Assembly: GCA_025454405.1 (NCBI GenBank)
Contig: JALOON010000045.1
Span: 62,001 to 126,000 of the forward strand
Origin: Oscillatoriaceae cyanobacterium Prado104
Lineage (GTDB): Bacteria; Cyanobacteriota; Cyanobacteriia; Cyanobacteriales; Microcoleaceae
Direction: 5' to 3'
DNA length: 64,000 nucleotides
The notes beneath the pieces were generated by a model. The model was given only the letters and a program-made list of their open reading frames with translations, made no database searches and was not told the DNA's origin. Each line of letters starts with the position of its first letter. Position 1 is the stretch's first letter. The position numbers and the translations under genes are program-made. Shown piece after piece: positions 53,436 through 62,725 of the stretch.

Positions 53436-54848
53436 GTGAGTAAATCTAAATCCCCCGCCCCAGCCGCAAAATTCACAAATCTTTACCAGCAAGGTCAACT
53501 GGTTGAGATCGAGATTGCCGATTTGACGGATACCGGCGAAGGAGTCGGGCGTATCGGTGAGTTGGTGGTGTTTGTACCCGATACAGTGACGGGCGATCGG
53601 GCAAAAGTCCGCCTCGTGCAAGTCAAATCCGGCTATGCTGCAGGCAAGCTGGAGGAACTTGTCGAAAAATCCGAACACCGCATCCGACCCAACTGCATTG
53701 TTGCCGACAAGTGCGGCGGCTGTCAGTGGCAGCACGTAGATTTTCAATACCAGCTTGCAGCTAAAGAAGAGCGAGTCAGGCAAGCTCTCGAACGGATTGG
53801 CGGATTTAGCAATTTGACGGTCGATCGAATTTTAACGGGAACGATCGATGAATTGCCGCAATTTTTAGGATATCGCAACAAAGCTACATATCCCGTGTCG
53901 AAATCGGCAACGGGTCAAGTCCAAGCGGGTTACTATCAAAAAAGCAGCCACAAATTAGTTAATTTAAATCAGTGTCCGGTGCAAGACGCGCGGCTCAATC
54001 CTTTGTTAAAAGAAATCAAAGAAGACATCTATTGGCGCGATTGGCCAGTGTACGACGAACAGAAACATACGGGCGAAGTGCGCCATTTGTCGCTGCGGAT
54101 CGGACGGCGCACCGGGGAGATGTTGCTAACTTTAATAGTTCGCACTGGAGACTTGACGGGAATCGGATCGCAAGCTGCAGATTGGTTGAAACGCTATCCT
54201 CAACTTGTTGGTGTTTGCGTGAATGTGAATTCAGCTAAAACCAATGCGATTTTCGGCAGTGAAACTAGCTGCATTGCGGGACGTTCTTACATCCGAGAAA
54301 TCTTTGGCGGTTTGGAGTTTCAGCTTGGGGCGGATACTTTTTTTCAGGTGAATACAGAGGCGGCTGAGGCTTTGTTGGGGGCGATCCAAGAAGAATTGAA
54401 TTTGCAGGGGAGTGAGATTTTGGTTGATGCTTACTGCGGGATTGGCACTTTTACTTTGCCGCTGGCGAAACAAGTGCAAACAGCTATAGGTTTGGAAGTG
54501 CAAGCAGAGGCGATCGCGCAAGCTCAATTAAATGCTAAATTAAATAACTTGACAAATGTCTCGTTTCAGGTTGGGAAAGTAGAGAAATTGCTACCGCAGT
54601 TGGATGTAGTGCCGGATATCGTATTGCTAGATCCGCCGAGAAAAGGGTGCGATCGAGCGGTTTTGGAAACGATTAAGCAAATCCAACCGAGTCGGATTGT
54701 TTATGTTAGTTGCAAGCCAGCTACTTTGGCTCGCGATTTAAAATTATTGTGCGATAATGGGGATTATCAAGTAGTGCGAGTGCAGCCGGCGGATTTCTTT
54801 CCCCAGACTTCTCATGTGGAGTGCGCGGCATTTTTGGTGAAGGGATAG
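53436..54848 (+). CDS. rlmD: 23S rRNA (uracil-C5)-methyltransferase RlmD-like
   Basis: A 470-residue RumA/RlmD-type enzyme that methylates a uracil (U1939 in E. coli) of 23S rRNA with SAM. Order: TRAM domain (about 20-80, VEIEIADLTDTGEGVGRIGE), four [4Fe-4S] cysteines (NCIVADKCGGCQW and NQCPVQ), the SAM motif VDAYCGIGTFTLPLA, and the catalytic DPPRKGCDRAVLE with VYVSCKPATLARDL. The start is GTG at 53436, with GAGGTG about 8 nt before it; the first GTG at 53427 belongs to that Shine-Dalgarno region. Confidence 0.92.
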   Translation: MSKSKSPAPAAKFTNLYQQGQLVEIEIADLTDTGEGVGRIGELVVFVPDTVTGDRAKVRLVQVKSGYAAGKLEELVEKSEHRIRPNCIVADKCGGCQWQHVDFQYQLAAKEERVRQALERIGGFSNLTVDRILTGTIDELPQFLGYRNKATYPVSKSATGQVQAGYYQKSSHKLVNLNQCPVQDARLNPLLKEIKEDIYWRDWPVYDEQKHTGEVRHLSLRIGRRTGEMLLTLIVRTGDLTGIGSQAADWLKRYPQLVGVCVNVNSAKTNAIFGSETSCIAGRSYIREIFGGLEFQLGADTFFQVNTEAAEALLGAIQEELNLQGSEILVDAYCGIGTFTLPLAKQVQTAIGLEVQAEAIAQAQLNAKLNNLTNVSFQVGKVEKLLPQLDVVPDIVLLDPPRKGCDRAVLETIKQIQPSRIVYVSCKPATLARDLKLLCDNGDYQVVRVQPADFFPQTSHVECAAFLVKG

Positions 54849-55002
54849 GGGATGTTAGTCATTAGTCAGCAGTCATCAGTCGTTAGCAGGAATTATGCAG
54901 GCACTGGCTGATTTCGGGTGCGCGCTGTGCGCCTTACTGCTGCTCTGTACGCGGATATTTTTAGTTGGTTTTACTTTCGATCGCGCGAAAGGTCTAATAA
55001 AA

Positions 55003-55806
55003 TTAATTATCTCGCAATCCAGTCGATCGTAAAAGTTCGTTTGCCCAAACTTGATTTTCTTCTGATAGAGAGGGCACGGGTTCTCGATCGTAATCGATCC
55101 GATAATCATAGCCAGCGCGATCGTACACGCTTGTAAGTAATTCTGGTAAGTTAACAATAGGTTCTACATCTTCCTCGCGCAATGGAAGTAAAAATACAGG
55201 TAAAGAATCGCGCAGATTAAAAGCATAAAGCTCTGCAAAGGGGCGGCGATCGCTGCGACTTACTAAAACCCGATAATCGGTTTTAATGGAATTGTTAACT
55301 ATCGGCATAGGTTGCCAGTTTCTCAGCAAGTCAATTTCAACTAAATGTGTCAAGCTACCTAAAATACTCTGGCGTTTTTTGAGGTAAGTAACTCTGCCAT
55401 CTCCACTGCGTTTGTTGACTGGAGAAAGTATTTCAATTGCCGTGACAACTTGCCTATTTGCCATTTCTCGCACTTCCAAGTAACTCTGTTTAATTTGTTC
55501 CGGGGCTGGCACTTTGACGGTAGTTGGAATTGTTAGAGTTGCAGTGGCAATTGAACGGGTAGGAACCTCGGGAGGATTGGGTTGACGTTTGATGGCTACA
55601 TCAGGGATACCTACTAAAAGCGAGTTATCGTTATCGTCACTGGTGTCGTTAATTTCATAGATGCGTTTTTCAATCGCTATCTCATATTTGGGACGAATTT
55701 GGGGGACTAAGGATTCTGCAATCAGGGAAATTAACCAATGATGAGTTTCCTGCCAGAAATCGGGGTGTTCTAAGTAGGGGTCCATTCCGGGAAAGGGTGA
55801 GGGCAT
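55003..55806 (-). CDS. DUF4058 family protein
   Basis: A 267-residue protein with the DUF4058 hallmarks: MPSPFPGMDPYLEHPDFWQE at the start, YEIAIEKRIYEIND, YLEVREMANRQVVTAIEILS, PVNKRSGDGRVTYLKKRQ and a C-terminal EPIVNLPELLTSVYDRAGYD. The ExLSP-N-K pattern is reminiscent of a PD-(D/E)XK nuclease core, but no activity is established. It is a very common cyanobacterial family with unknown function. Confidence 0.9.
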   Translation of the reverse strand: MPSPFPGMDPYLEHPDFWQETHHWLISLIAESLVPQIRPKYEIAIEKRIYEINDTSDDNDNSLLVGIPDVAIKRQPNPPEVPTRSIATATLTIPTTVKVPAPEQIKQSYLEVREMANRQVVTAIEILSPVNKRSGDGRVTYLKKRQSILGSLTHLVEIDLLRNWQPMPIVNNSIKTDYRVLVSRSDRRPFAELYAFNLRDSLPVFLLPLREEDVEPIVNLPELLTSVYDRAGYDYRIDYDREPVPSLSEENQVWANELLRSTGLRDN

Positions 55807-55941
55807 AGCACTGCATTCCGATCGGTTGATTTTCCAATTATTTTAGCATTGGGTTAATGTTTTGGGATAAGGGCGATCGCTTTTATTGAGTGTTATAATA
55901 TTATTTATGCTCAGCTCCTGTAAAGATAAATCCAAAAAGCA

Positions 55942-56256
55942 ATGACATCAGCTTTAATTTATCCTCATATCGAGAAAGTAGCGGGTCAACCCGCACGGTT
56001 GCAACGAATACCGCGAGTGCGGGTTGCTCAGATTGTGATGGATTATCTAGCTTATGGTTGGTCAGTGGAAGAAATGTGCCGCCAGCATCCTTATTTGATG
56101 CAATCGGAAGCCCATGCAGCAATGGCTTATTACTTCGATTTTCAAGCAGAAGTCGATCGGGAAATTCGGATGGAATGGGAGCAAGTACAACAGGAAAAAT
56201 CGCTGCTTTCGCCTTCACCATTTTTTGTGAGAATGCGTGCTAAGGGGTTATTATAA
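55942..56256 (+). CDS. Orphan DUF433 protein
   Basis: A 104-residue DUF433 protein: RLQRIPRVRVAQIVMDYLAY, then GWSVEEMCRQHPYLMQSEAH and AAMAYYFDFQAEVDREIRME. The usual DUF5615 PIN-like partner is not found downstream, where a convergent XRE gene begins after a short gap. It could act on a remote toxin or be a relic of a lost pair. Confidence 0.75.
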   Translation: MTSALIYPHIEKVAGQPARLQRIPRVRVAQIVMDYLAYGWSVEEMCRQHPYLMQSEAHAAMAYYFDFQAEVDREIRMEWEQVQQEKSLLSPSPFFVRMRAKGLL

Positions 56257-56318
56257 GTGGTAATTTCTCGTGCGTCAGAACATTTTTAGTTGAATTGGTT
56301 GGTGCAAGGGCGATCCAC

Positions 56319-56615
56319 CTAAGCCGCTTTGGGTAAAATTTCGACTTTGACAGTCATGCCTAATTTGTTGAGCATTGCTATTAGAATGTCAACCGAGAAC
56401 TGTCCAATTTTACCTTGAGTTAGAGCTTGAATTTGATATTTTGACTGTTGGAGATGTTGAGCCGTTTGGTCGATCGTCCAACCGTGGTGCTTAATCTGAT
56501 TTTGGAGAGCGAGCATTAGTTGCGATCGAATTAGTAAGTTATCGGCTTCTTCGGCGAAAAATCCGAGGTCAAGAAAGATATTATCGGCGGCTTGGGTAAT
56601 GATATTTTTGGTCAT
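56319..56615 (-). CDS. XRE/HigA-type antitoxin-like protein
   Basis: A 98-residue helix-turn-helix protein. MTKNIITQAADNIFLDLGF is the start; the HTH is at about 50-75 (WTIDQTAQHLQQSKYQIQAL). It ends in VDILIAMLNKLGMTVKVEIL, the HTH_37 pattern of antitoxin-like partners of RelE/HigB toxins. No toxin gene is adjacent. I chose ATG 56615; the frame opens at 56774 inside a palindromic repeat. Confidence 0.72.
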   Translation of the reverse strand: MTKNIITQAADNIFLDLGFFAEEADNLLIRSQLMLALQNQIKHHGWTIDQTAQHLQQSKYQIQALTQGKIGQFSVDILIAMLNKLGMTVKVEILPKAA

Positions 56616-56692
56616 CGAGTTTGTGGAGAATCGAATACTGTACAATTGTAATTGCGATCGGCTAAAATCATCAATTACAAAACTTATAGACT

Positions 56693-56790
56693 CCGACAAA
56701 GAAACCGAGTTTTTTACGCCCGTCTGCAGGTAACAACGAAGTATCTCGGAAAAAACCCGGTTTCTGAACCCCACGCATAAGTCCTATTAA
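56693..56790. repeat. Palindromic AAACCGAGTTT-type element
   Basis: The arms AAAGAAACCGAGTTTTTTAC and AAAAAACCCGGTTTCTGA are separated by about 45 bases, followed by the TAAGTCCT motif also seen next to the copies at 20510 and 23110. It lies in the 288-base gap between the XRE and Unstab_antitox genes. Confidence 0.75.
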
Positions 56791-56903
56791 GCCGATCGCA
56801 CTTCAGTTAGGTTGGTAGGTGTAGGGGCGATCGAACTTATTTAGTTATTAAAATTTTGGTTGAGTGCTATAATATTTATGCTAAGCTCCTTTAGAGTACA
56901 AAT

Positions 56904-57134
56904 ATGCGATCGATCGAGCAACTGATGAAAGAGGCTTTATCTTTGCCAAATGCGTTGAGAGCGCAGTTAGCAGAGAGGCTAGTTGAGAGTCTTGAATTCG
57001 ATGTAGACGGCACAGTTCAAAAGTTGTGGACTGTGGAAGCTAAAAAGCGTCGCGACGAAATTCGTAGCGGTATAGTTGAGCCAATTCCAGGAGAAGAGGC
57101 GTTAGCTCAAATTAGGCGAATTGTAGCACAATGA
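56904..57134 (+). CDS. Addiction-module antitoxin component (Unstab_antitox type)
   Basis: A 76-residue antitoxin-like protein: MRSIEQLMKEALSLPNALRA, QLAERLVESLEFDVD, with an acidic IEPIPGEEAL-like C-terminus (IVEPIPGEEALAQIRRIVAQ). This matches the addiction-module component family paired with RelE/ParE-type toxins. The stop codon overlaps the toxin start by 4 bases. Confidence 0.85.
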   Translation: MRSIEQLMKEALSLPNALRAQLAERLVESLEFDVDGTVQKLWTVEAKKRRDEIRSGIVEPIPGEEALAQIRRIVAQ

Positions 57135-57439
57135 GGTACGTTTTTCACCCTGAAGCATTAACTGAATATGCTGAAGCTGTACAATTTTATACAGAGCGTC
57201 GAGTGGAGTTAGCGCAAGCTTTTATTAACGCTGTTGAAGATGCTATCTTCCGTTTGGTGGAATCTCCAACTCGTTGGTCGATAGTTGATGAAGATATTCG
57301 CCGTTGCTTAACGCGAAAGTTTCCTTATGGAATTCTCTACACTATAGAGGATGATTTTATTTTAATTGTGGCAGTAATGCACTGCAATCGAGAACCAGGA
57401 TACTGGAAAAAGCGAGTTACACAGCAACCACCCGATTAA
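57131..57439 (+). CDS. RelE/ParE-family toxin
   Basis: A 102-residue toxin: YVFHPEALTEYAEAVQFYTE, then FINAVEDAIFRLVESPTRWS and VDEDIRRCLTRKFPYGILYT with VMHCNREPGYWKKR. It belongs to the ParE-like subgroup; the target (gyrase or ribosome) cannot be settled here. It overlaps its antitoxin by 4 bases. Confidence 0.88.
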   Translation: MRYVFHPEALTEYAEAVQFYTERRVELAQAFINAVEDAIFRLVESPTRWSIVDEDIRRCLTRKFPYGILYTIEDDFILIVAVMHCNREPGYWKKRVTQQPPD

Positions 57440-57515
57440 GTCACTTTGATTGATAGAGTTGGTCGATCGCCCTTCAGTTAGATTGGTTCGTATAGGGGCG
57501 ATCGCACCTCTAATC

Positions 57516-58010
57516 CTATTTATCCAAGTCTTCTGTTTTCGGAGTTTCTGAAGTTGAGGGAAATTCTAATTTAATGTTAATATCAATTGATACTGTACTT
57601 TCTTTAAAACCTATATTAACTATTTTTACTAATGCTTCTGTTGGTAAAGAGGTATTGAGTTTAAATTCAGGAGAAGACTGAGTTTTATATCCGGCTTCCT
57701 GTAGCCGATCGCAAATATTTCGCCAATTTCCTACAGGTTCGTTGGGTAAATCTGCCAGTTTTTTAACGTATTGATATAAAGTTTTACACAAATAAACTTC
57801 AGCACTTTTGGGAGTTTGAAACATTTTTTTAGCTATTTCAGCGGGACTGAAACCGCAAAGCAGCCCGCGCAGGTAAAGCTTTTCAGTTTCCGTGAGTCCC
57901 CTTCGGGAACGGGGAGAGATTAGCCGTTTAGCTTCCGCGAAAGCTTGGTAAAGCCTTTCTAAGTCCCAGTGTTTGGCGGCTTCGGCAAATAAATCTTCTT
58001 TGGATGCCAT
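57516..58010 (-). CDS. LuxR-like helix-turn-helix protein
   Basis: A 164-residue protein whose first 100 residues form an HTH: LTETEKLYLRGLLCGFSPAE, IAKKMFQTPKSAEVYLCKTL. The region NEPVGNWRNICDRLQEAGYK follows. This is the N-terminal module found on many cyanobacterial STAND or NB-ARC proteins, here alone with an unrelated C-terminal strand-rich part (VSIDINIKLEFPS). It resembles the N-terminus of the NB-ARC protein at 15206 in type but not closely in sequence. A stand-alone regulator is likely. Confidence 0.68.
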   Translation of the reverse strand: MASKEDLFAEAAKHWDLERLYQAFAEAKRLISPRSRRGLTETEKLYLRGLLCGFSPAEIAKKMFQTPKSAEVYLCKTLYQYVKKLADLPNEPVGNWRNICDRLQEAGYKTQSSPEFKLNTSLPTEALVKIVNIGFKESTVSIDINIKLEFPSTSETPKTEDLDK

Positions 58011-58492
58011 TTTTGCGTGTTTTGAGATATGACTAACGATAGCATAACCAAAAATGCTAGCGTTTGTTAGTTGAATACTAGCTATGCTTAGTGTATTGTT
58101 ATTTAAAGTCAGATATAGTTAAGTTCGTTAAGGCGGTGTGACGCCGAGTAGGAATACTCAGAGTCAGTAATGGGCGCGATCGCTTCAACCAACCTCAAAG
58201 CTACTATCTGCCAACATCTGACGGCATCAAGTAAAGTTTTGTAACAAAAAGCAAGTATTTTGCATAAAACTTGCGGACTAAGCCTGATAGATAAATAGAG
58301 CTTGAGAAGTACCGCTACTGTTGCGGTGCGTCGGGGCTGGTGGGTGCATCAGGTCGATCGCTTGTCCTGTTCTTGAGTATACATACTCGGGGTTTGGGGC
58401 ACAGCGGGCGATCGGCTTTGACAATCAATCTTTTATTTAATCCAAGCAAACGCGCGACAAGTGTATGTACTTGTCTCGAATCAACACGGGGA
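58011..58492. promoter_or_regulatory. Upstream region of the lipase gene with a palindrome
   Basis: The 482-base gap holds no gene that I trust; a frame open from 58340 lacks support before ATG 58493. A 7-bp inverted repeat GACAAGT-GTATGT-ACTTGTC lies at 58456-58475, only 18 bases before the start codon. It could be an operator or an RNA hairpin that affects translation. Confidence 0.45.
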
Positions 58493-60931
58493 ATGGGTAA
58501 TAACGTGTCTAATTTTTTCACGCCTGAATTTAATAACGAAAGTGCGATCGGGCCCTGGAATGCCAGTTTAGAAGCGGCTCAAGGGATTATCCGCAAATTA
58601 GATCCTAACAGCAGCCTAACGGGGGGTGTCGGTCAAGAGGTTAATATCCCGACTTTAACGCCAGAATCCTACGACAATATCATTTTGCCTGACGCTTTGC
58701 CGACTTCGATCGCCAGCGCACTGACAACCGACTCCAACACAAGTTTACCGGATAGCTCTGTGGATTTGCTCACCGGTCAAGCGATGTCGGAGGTTTATGA
58801 GGATTTGAGTAAGTTTGCGGCCGGGTCAGATTTCGCGAGTAAGATGAATTTGGCTTTCGGGGAAAACTGGGATGCTGCGGGTGCGAAAGCCTTAGCGGAA
58901 GGATGGTTTAATGGCGATTTTAGTGCGATTCCCTCAGTGAAGGTTGTGTCGTCTGCTGAGATTGGCGGGGCGAATGGGGCTTTTGCTGCTGCTACGGATA
59001 CTATCTATTTATCCAAGGAATTTTTGACTCAGAATGAGGCGAATCCGGCGGCGGTAGCGGATGTGTTGCTGGAAGAGATCGGGCATTCTGTTGATTCGCT
59101 GTTGAATGTTACCGATTCACCGGGAGATGAGGGAGCAATTTTTGCAGCGGTTGTTCAAGGTAAGGAGTTGAGTCAGGGTGAGATTCAGGGGTTGAAAAGT
59201 GAGGACGATCGGGCGACTACCACTATAGATGGAAAGGTTATTGAGATAGAAGAGCAGCAGCTTTCTGGTGGATCGCAGGGAACAATACTGGGAGTAGATG
59301 GATCAGGCATTCTTCTAGGTGGAGAACTGACTAGAAACGATAGTAACAATCCCACCCGTCCTGGTAAGTTCGCTGATGAATACCGTTTAGAGGGAGCTAG
59401 TGAAGGTCAACAATTGCAACTCGATTTAAACTCAGAGGATTTTGATACTTTCCTACAACTGGTGGATGAAAGAACAGGTCGAGTTATTGATCAAGATGAT
59501 GATGATGGTGACGGTAGAAACTCCCGCTTGAGCTTTACCGTACAACCAAATATCAATTATCTAGTACGCGCTACCAGCTATGACCCAGGTGAGACAGGCA
59601 GTTATAATATCAGTTCTACAAGATTATCGCCAGGATTATCGACTGACGGTGCAGGGAATGACTTTTCAAATGCTCGTCAGATAAGTGTAGGTCACGAGCA
59701 ATCCTCTTACAATGATTTTGTAGGTGACACTGACGGAAATGATTATTACAAATTCACTCTCAATCAGAAAAGTAACTTCAATCTTTCCCTAAACGGCTTG
59801 AGTGACGATGCTGATGTGCGGTTATTTTTGGATAGAAACGACAACCGCGTAATAGATAATGGTGAAACAGTGGCAAGGTCAATTAAGAGTGGGACCCTTG
59901 CTGAAACAATTAGCATGAATTTAGAAGAACCTGGAACTTATTATATCCAGGTGTATCCAGGTACATTCAACGTTAATACAAACTACAATCTTAATGTTGC
60001 AGCCGATCTTAACTGGGGAACTATCACTGGACCGAATGTTTTTGGTGAAACAATATCCAATCCTATAGGAATAGAACGAGTAGATAATAATGGACGTGGA
60101 TCGTCACAACCTATAGAGTCAGGACGAGAAACCTGGTTAGTAATTCACGGTTGGAAGGGAAATCCTTCGGAGGGTGAGTTTCCAGGTTTAGCAAAGGCTA
60201 TTGACGGTTCAGAAGATCAAGTTCTTACTCTTGACTGGAGTGGCGCTGCTAGTTCTACTGGTCTGTTTGGTGCTGATGTAGCAAAAGCTGCTTCTTGGAT
60301 TACTACCGTTGCAGATTGGGCCGCTCAGAAGTTGATAGAGTTGGGATTTACAAATAATGAAGGGCGAAGTACAAATAATCTCAGGCTTAACCTTGTTGGG
60401 CATAGTTTAGGTACTTATGTGGCTGCTGAAATTGCGAAAAGAATCCCTGGAGGTGTTGACAGAATAGTTGCTTTAGATCCAGCTAAAGAGTTTCAGGGAG
60501 GTTACGATACTTCCACAATTGATTTCAGCGCTAATTCTCAATTCTCTTGGGGATTTTATGGTAGTGCTGCTGGTTCGGTAGAACGTGCTGTAACCGCTGA
60601 TGAATCATGGTCAATGGGCTTTGGTGGTGTTCCTTTATGGAGTGCCTCAGATAATCATGGTAGAGTTATCAACTTCTTTTCATCTATGGTAGAGCAGGCA
60701 AAAAACGATCCAAATCACCCAATCAGTAAATATTTTGATCTTAGCCAAATGAGTCAGGAAGTCTCAAAGCCTTGGAGGAATAATACGTTAAATGATTTTG
60801 GGGGTAATTTAACTGGAGTTCTCCTATTTGAAGGCAGATTAGAAGGGAAAGAAGAGGAGGAGCGATGGATACCACGAGAATTAGTATATTACGATTTAGT
60901 AACTGGAAATCTTCAGGAAAAAACTGTTTAA
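58493..60931 (+). CDS. Large secreted lipase-like protein with PPC domains
   Basis: A protein of 812 residues. Domains: an N-terminal module (about 10-200, with SDFASKMNLAFGENWDAAGA and VADVLLEEIGHSVDSLLN, a degenerate HExxH-type motif), two beta-sandwich PPC-like domains (about 230-400) with Asp-rich loops (DQDDDDGDGRN, VRLFLDRNDNRV) that probably bind calcium, then an alpha/beta hydrolase domain (about 440-770) with the nucleophile elbow LNLVGHSLGTYVAAEIA (Ser) and DRIVALDPAKEF (Asp). His follows in SDNHGRVI. There is no N-terminal signal peptide, as in type I-secreted cyanobacterial proteins. The start at ATG 58493 has a GGGGA region upstream. Confidence 0.82.
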   Translation: MGNNVSNFFTPEFNNESAIGPWNASLEAAQGIIRKLDPNSSLTGGVGQEVNIPTLTPESYDNIILPDALPTSIASALTTDSNTSLPDSSVDLLTGQAMSEVYEDLSKFAAGSDFASKMNLAFGENWDAAGAKALAEGWFNGDFSAIPSVKVVSSAEIGGANGAFAAATDTIYLSKEFLTQNEANPAAVADVLLEEIGHSVDSLLNVTDSPGDEGAIFAAVVQGKELSQGEIQGLKSEDDRATTTIDGKVIEIEEQQLSGGSQGTILGVDGSGILLGGELTRNDSNNPTRPGKFADEYRLEGASEGQQLQLDLNSEDFDTFLQLVDERTGRVIDQDDDDGDGRNSRLSFTVQPNINYLVRATSYDPGETGSYNISSTRLSPGLSTDGAGNDFSNARQISVGHEQSSYNDFVGDTDGNDYYKFTLNQKSNFNLSLNGLSDDADVRLFLDRNDNRVIDNGETVARSIKSGTLAETISMNLEEPGTYYIQVYPGTFNVNTNYNLNVAADLNWGTITGPNVFGETISNPIGIERVDNNGRGSSQPIESGRETWLVIHGWKGNPSEGEFPGLAKAIDGSEDQVLTLDWSGAASSTGLFGADVAKAASWITTVADWAAQKLIELGFTNNEGRSTNNLRLNLVGHSLGTYVAAEIAKRIPGGVDRIVALDPAKEFQGGYDTSTIDFSANSQFSWGFYGSAAGSVERAVTADESWSMGFGGVPLWSASDNHGRVINFFSSMVEQAKNDPNHPISKYFDLSQMSQEVSKPWRNNTLNDFGGNLTGVLLFEGRLEGKEEEERWIPRELVYYDLVTGNLQEKTV

Positions 60932-61062
60932 ACTCTTTGAATTTGGTTATATTATGCGATTTCCATTAACTTTTGAAGGAGTCCTTATCCGTCAATAATG
61001 GGATTGCCTTTAATATTTACTCACTCAAATCTAGTCCAATTCACAGTTGAGAAAAAGTAACA

Positions 61063-61800
61063 ATGGCACTAAGATTTACCAATGATAATGGTCTTATTCG
61101 CTTGCTTGGCGATAATACCTCAGAATCTATTACCCTATCACCTGGAGAACTAACAAATATTCCTGGCGGTGTGTGGGTTCGCGGTGGCAACGATACAGTT
61201 CTAGGTTCTGCTGATAGTGAACTGATTCTAGGAAACGAGGGTCTAGATAGCTTTTTAGGCGGTGCTGGTAACGACACTCTCAGCGGTGGCAAAGATAGCG
61301 ATTTTGTTGATGGAGGTATTGGCAACGATTTAGTCAAAGGGGATCAAGATTCTGATACCGTCAGAGGCGGAGACGGAAACGATAGTTTATTTGCTGGTAG
61401 AGGCAAAGATCAACTCTTTGGCGATGGTGGAGATGATTTCCTATCCGGTGATAGGGACAATGATACACTCACTGGCGGATTGGGAAGAGATACATTTGCC
61501 CTGTCTACAGGTGGCGGTTTAGATATCATCACCGACTTTGACAATACGACTGATTTTATCCAAGTACCAGCCAGTGTAAATATCAGTGACATCTTAATTC
61601 AAACCGCAGGTGCTAATACTCTCCTGACTGTGAGAAGTACAGGTGAAGAATTAGCCCAACTGAATAATGTTCAGGCTTCCAGTATCACAACTGCAAACTT
61701 GTTAGCTAATCAGCCACCTCTTCAGAGTACGCCTATACCTCGACCAGATACGCCAGTGTTTTTACCTCCTGATTCCCCACTTTCCCCTATTCTGCTTTGA
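61063..61800 (+). CDS. RTX calcium-binding repeat protein
   Basis: A 245-residue protein with about seven RTX nonapeptide repeats (GGxGxDxLx), e.g. GGAGNDTLSGGKDSDFVDGG and GDGGDDFLSGDRDNDTLTGG, which bind calcium. A C-terminal domain (ISDILIQTAGANTLLTVRST) of the kind that follows RTX repeats and a Pro-rich end complete it. Such tails direct type I secretion. It lies 131 bases after the lipase-like gene on the same strand, and both may be one exported system. A separate T1SS apparatus is not in the window. Confidence 0.88.
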   Translation: MALRFTNDNGLIRLLGDNTSESITLSPGELTNIPGGVWVRGGNDTVLGSADSELILGNEGLDSFLGGAGNDTLSGGKDSDFVDGGIGNDLVKGDQDSDTVRGGDGNDSLFAGRGKDQLFGDGGDDFLSGDRDNDTLTGGLGRDTFALSTGGGLDIITDFDNTTDFIQVPASVNISDILIQTAGANTLLTVRSTGEELAQLNNVQASSITTANLLANQPPLQSTPIPRPDTPVFLPPDSPLSPILL

Positions 61801-61892
61801 AATTTAGTGGTATCGCCCCTTTTCTTCTTAGGGGCGATCGATTTTTTTTACAATATGCGATAGGACAAAATTTAACATGAGGATAATGTTTA

Positions 61893-62375
61893 ATGAATAG
61901 ATTGACTCTCATTCTTATAGCTGGTTGTTTGTCAATGAACACAATTGAGATAGCAAAAGCTAACCCCGATCGACTGGCACAATTACCACAGTCTCCATCT
62001 ATTTCTTCTCAATTGCAATTTTTGAATGGAACTTGGGAAGGTACATACGTATGCGGCCAAGGTTTAACACGATTTAAACTAGCGATCGCAGCAAATAGTA
62101 CAGCAGAAATAGATGCAGTTTTTACTTTCTTTGCACATCCCCGCAATCCTTCCGTTCCTTCCGGTTCTTTTAGAATGGTAGGTACATATACAAGTTTTAA
62201 CTCTCCTGAAATACCAGGACTACTAGAATTAAAAGCAACAACTTGGATTAATAGACCTTCTGGTTACTTGACTGTCAATTTACAAGGTAATGTCTTTACT
62301 TCAGAGAAGAGAATTATTGGTGAGGTAACGAGCAGCGGTTGTTCTAAGTTCGATCTAATTAAGACGGGTATTTAA
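61893..62375 (+). CDS. Exported hypothetical protein, 160 residues
   Basis: It begins with a signal peptide (LTLILIAGCLSMNTIEIAKA). The mature part has the motif LQFLNGTWEGTYVCGQGLTR and ends in GEVTSSGCSKFDLIKTG, with two cysteines. The strand-rich pattern suggests a small beta-barrel (lipocalin-like), but this is weak. It follows the RTX gene by 92 bases on the same strand. Confidence 0.68.
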   Translation: MNRLTLILIAGCLSMNTIEIAKANPDRLAQLPQSPSISSQLQFLNGTWEGTYVCGQGLTRFKLAIAANSTAEIDAVFTFFAHPRNPSVPSGSFRMVGTYTSFNSPEIPGLLELKATTWINRPSGYLTVNLQGNVFTSEKRIIGEVTSSGCSKFDLIKTGI

Positions 62376-62483
62376 CTGTAGTATAATTTTCCATATCTTA
62401 TCACTACTGTCAAAGTGCGAGCGCCTTTTTTTTCCCAAGTGCGCTCGCCCTTTTTTTCCGAAAGCGCGATCGACCCTCTCTTA

Positions 62484-62516
62484 AGTGAGGAGCATTATCG
62501 AGGTAAATTACTACTG
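62484..62516 (+). repeat. 33-bp direct repeat, left copy
   Basis: Identical to 63028-63060 over 33 bases (start AGTGAGGAGCATTATCGAGG). The right copy codes for part of the C-terminus of the DUF5615 toxin (SEEHYRGKLLL). The left copy lies in non-coding DNA just before the antitoxin gene. Confidence 0.93.
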
Positions 62517-62539
62517 TTTGTTTAACCACAAATCTAAAC

Positions 62540-62725
62540 ATGATAAGCAGTAATAGCAACGGTTCCAAAGGAACTAGAATTCCCGTTAGTCTCATTTTAG
62601 GTTATTTAGCATCAAATAACACTGTCGAACAAATCATGGAAGAGTTTCCAGATCTCGTCAAAGAACAGATAGCTGCTTGTCTGGATTATGCTCGCGATTT
62701 GTCAGATTTTGAAACAGTTGCCTAA
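62540..62725 (+). CDS. DUF433 antitoxin-like protein
   Basis: A 61-residue short DUF433 protein: TRIPVSLILGYLASNNTVEQ, then IMEEFPDLVKEQIAACLDYA. It lacks the N-terminal strand segment of longer members. The stop codon and the next ATG share one base (TAATG), so the pair is coupled. Confidence 0.85.
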   Translation: MISSNSNGSKGTRIPVSLILGYLASNNTVEQIMEEFPDLVKEQIAACLDYARDLSDFETVA

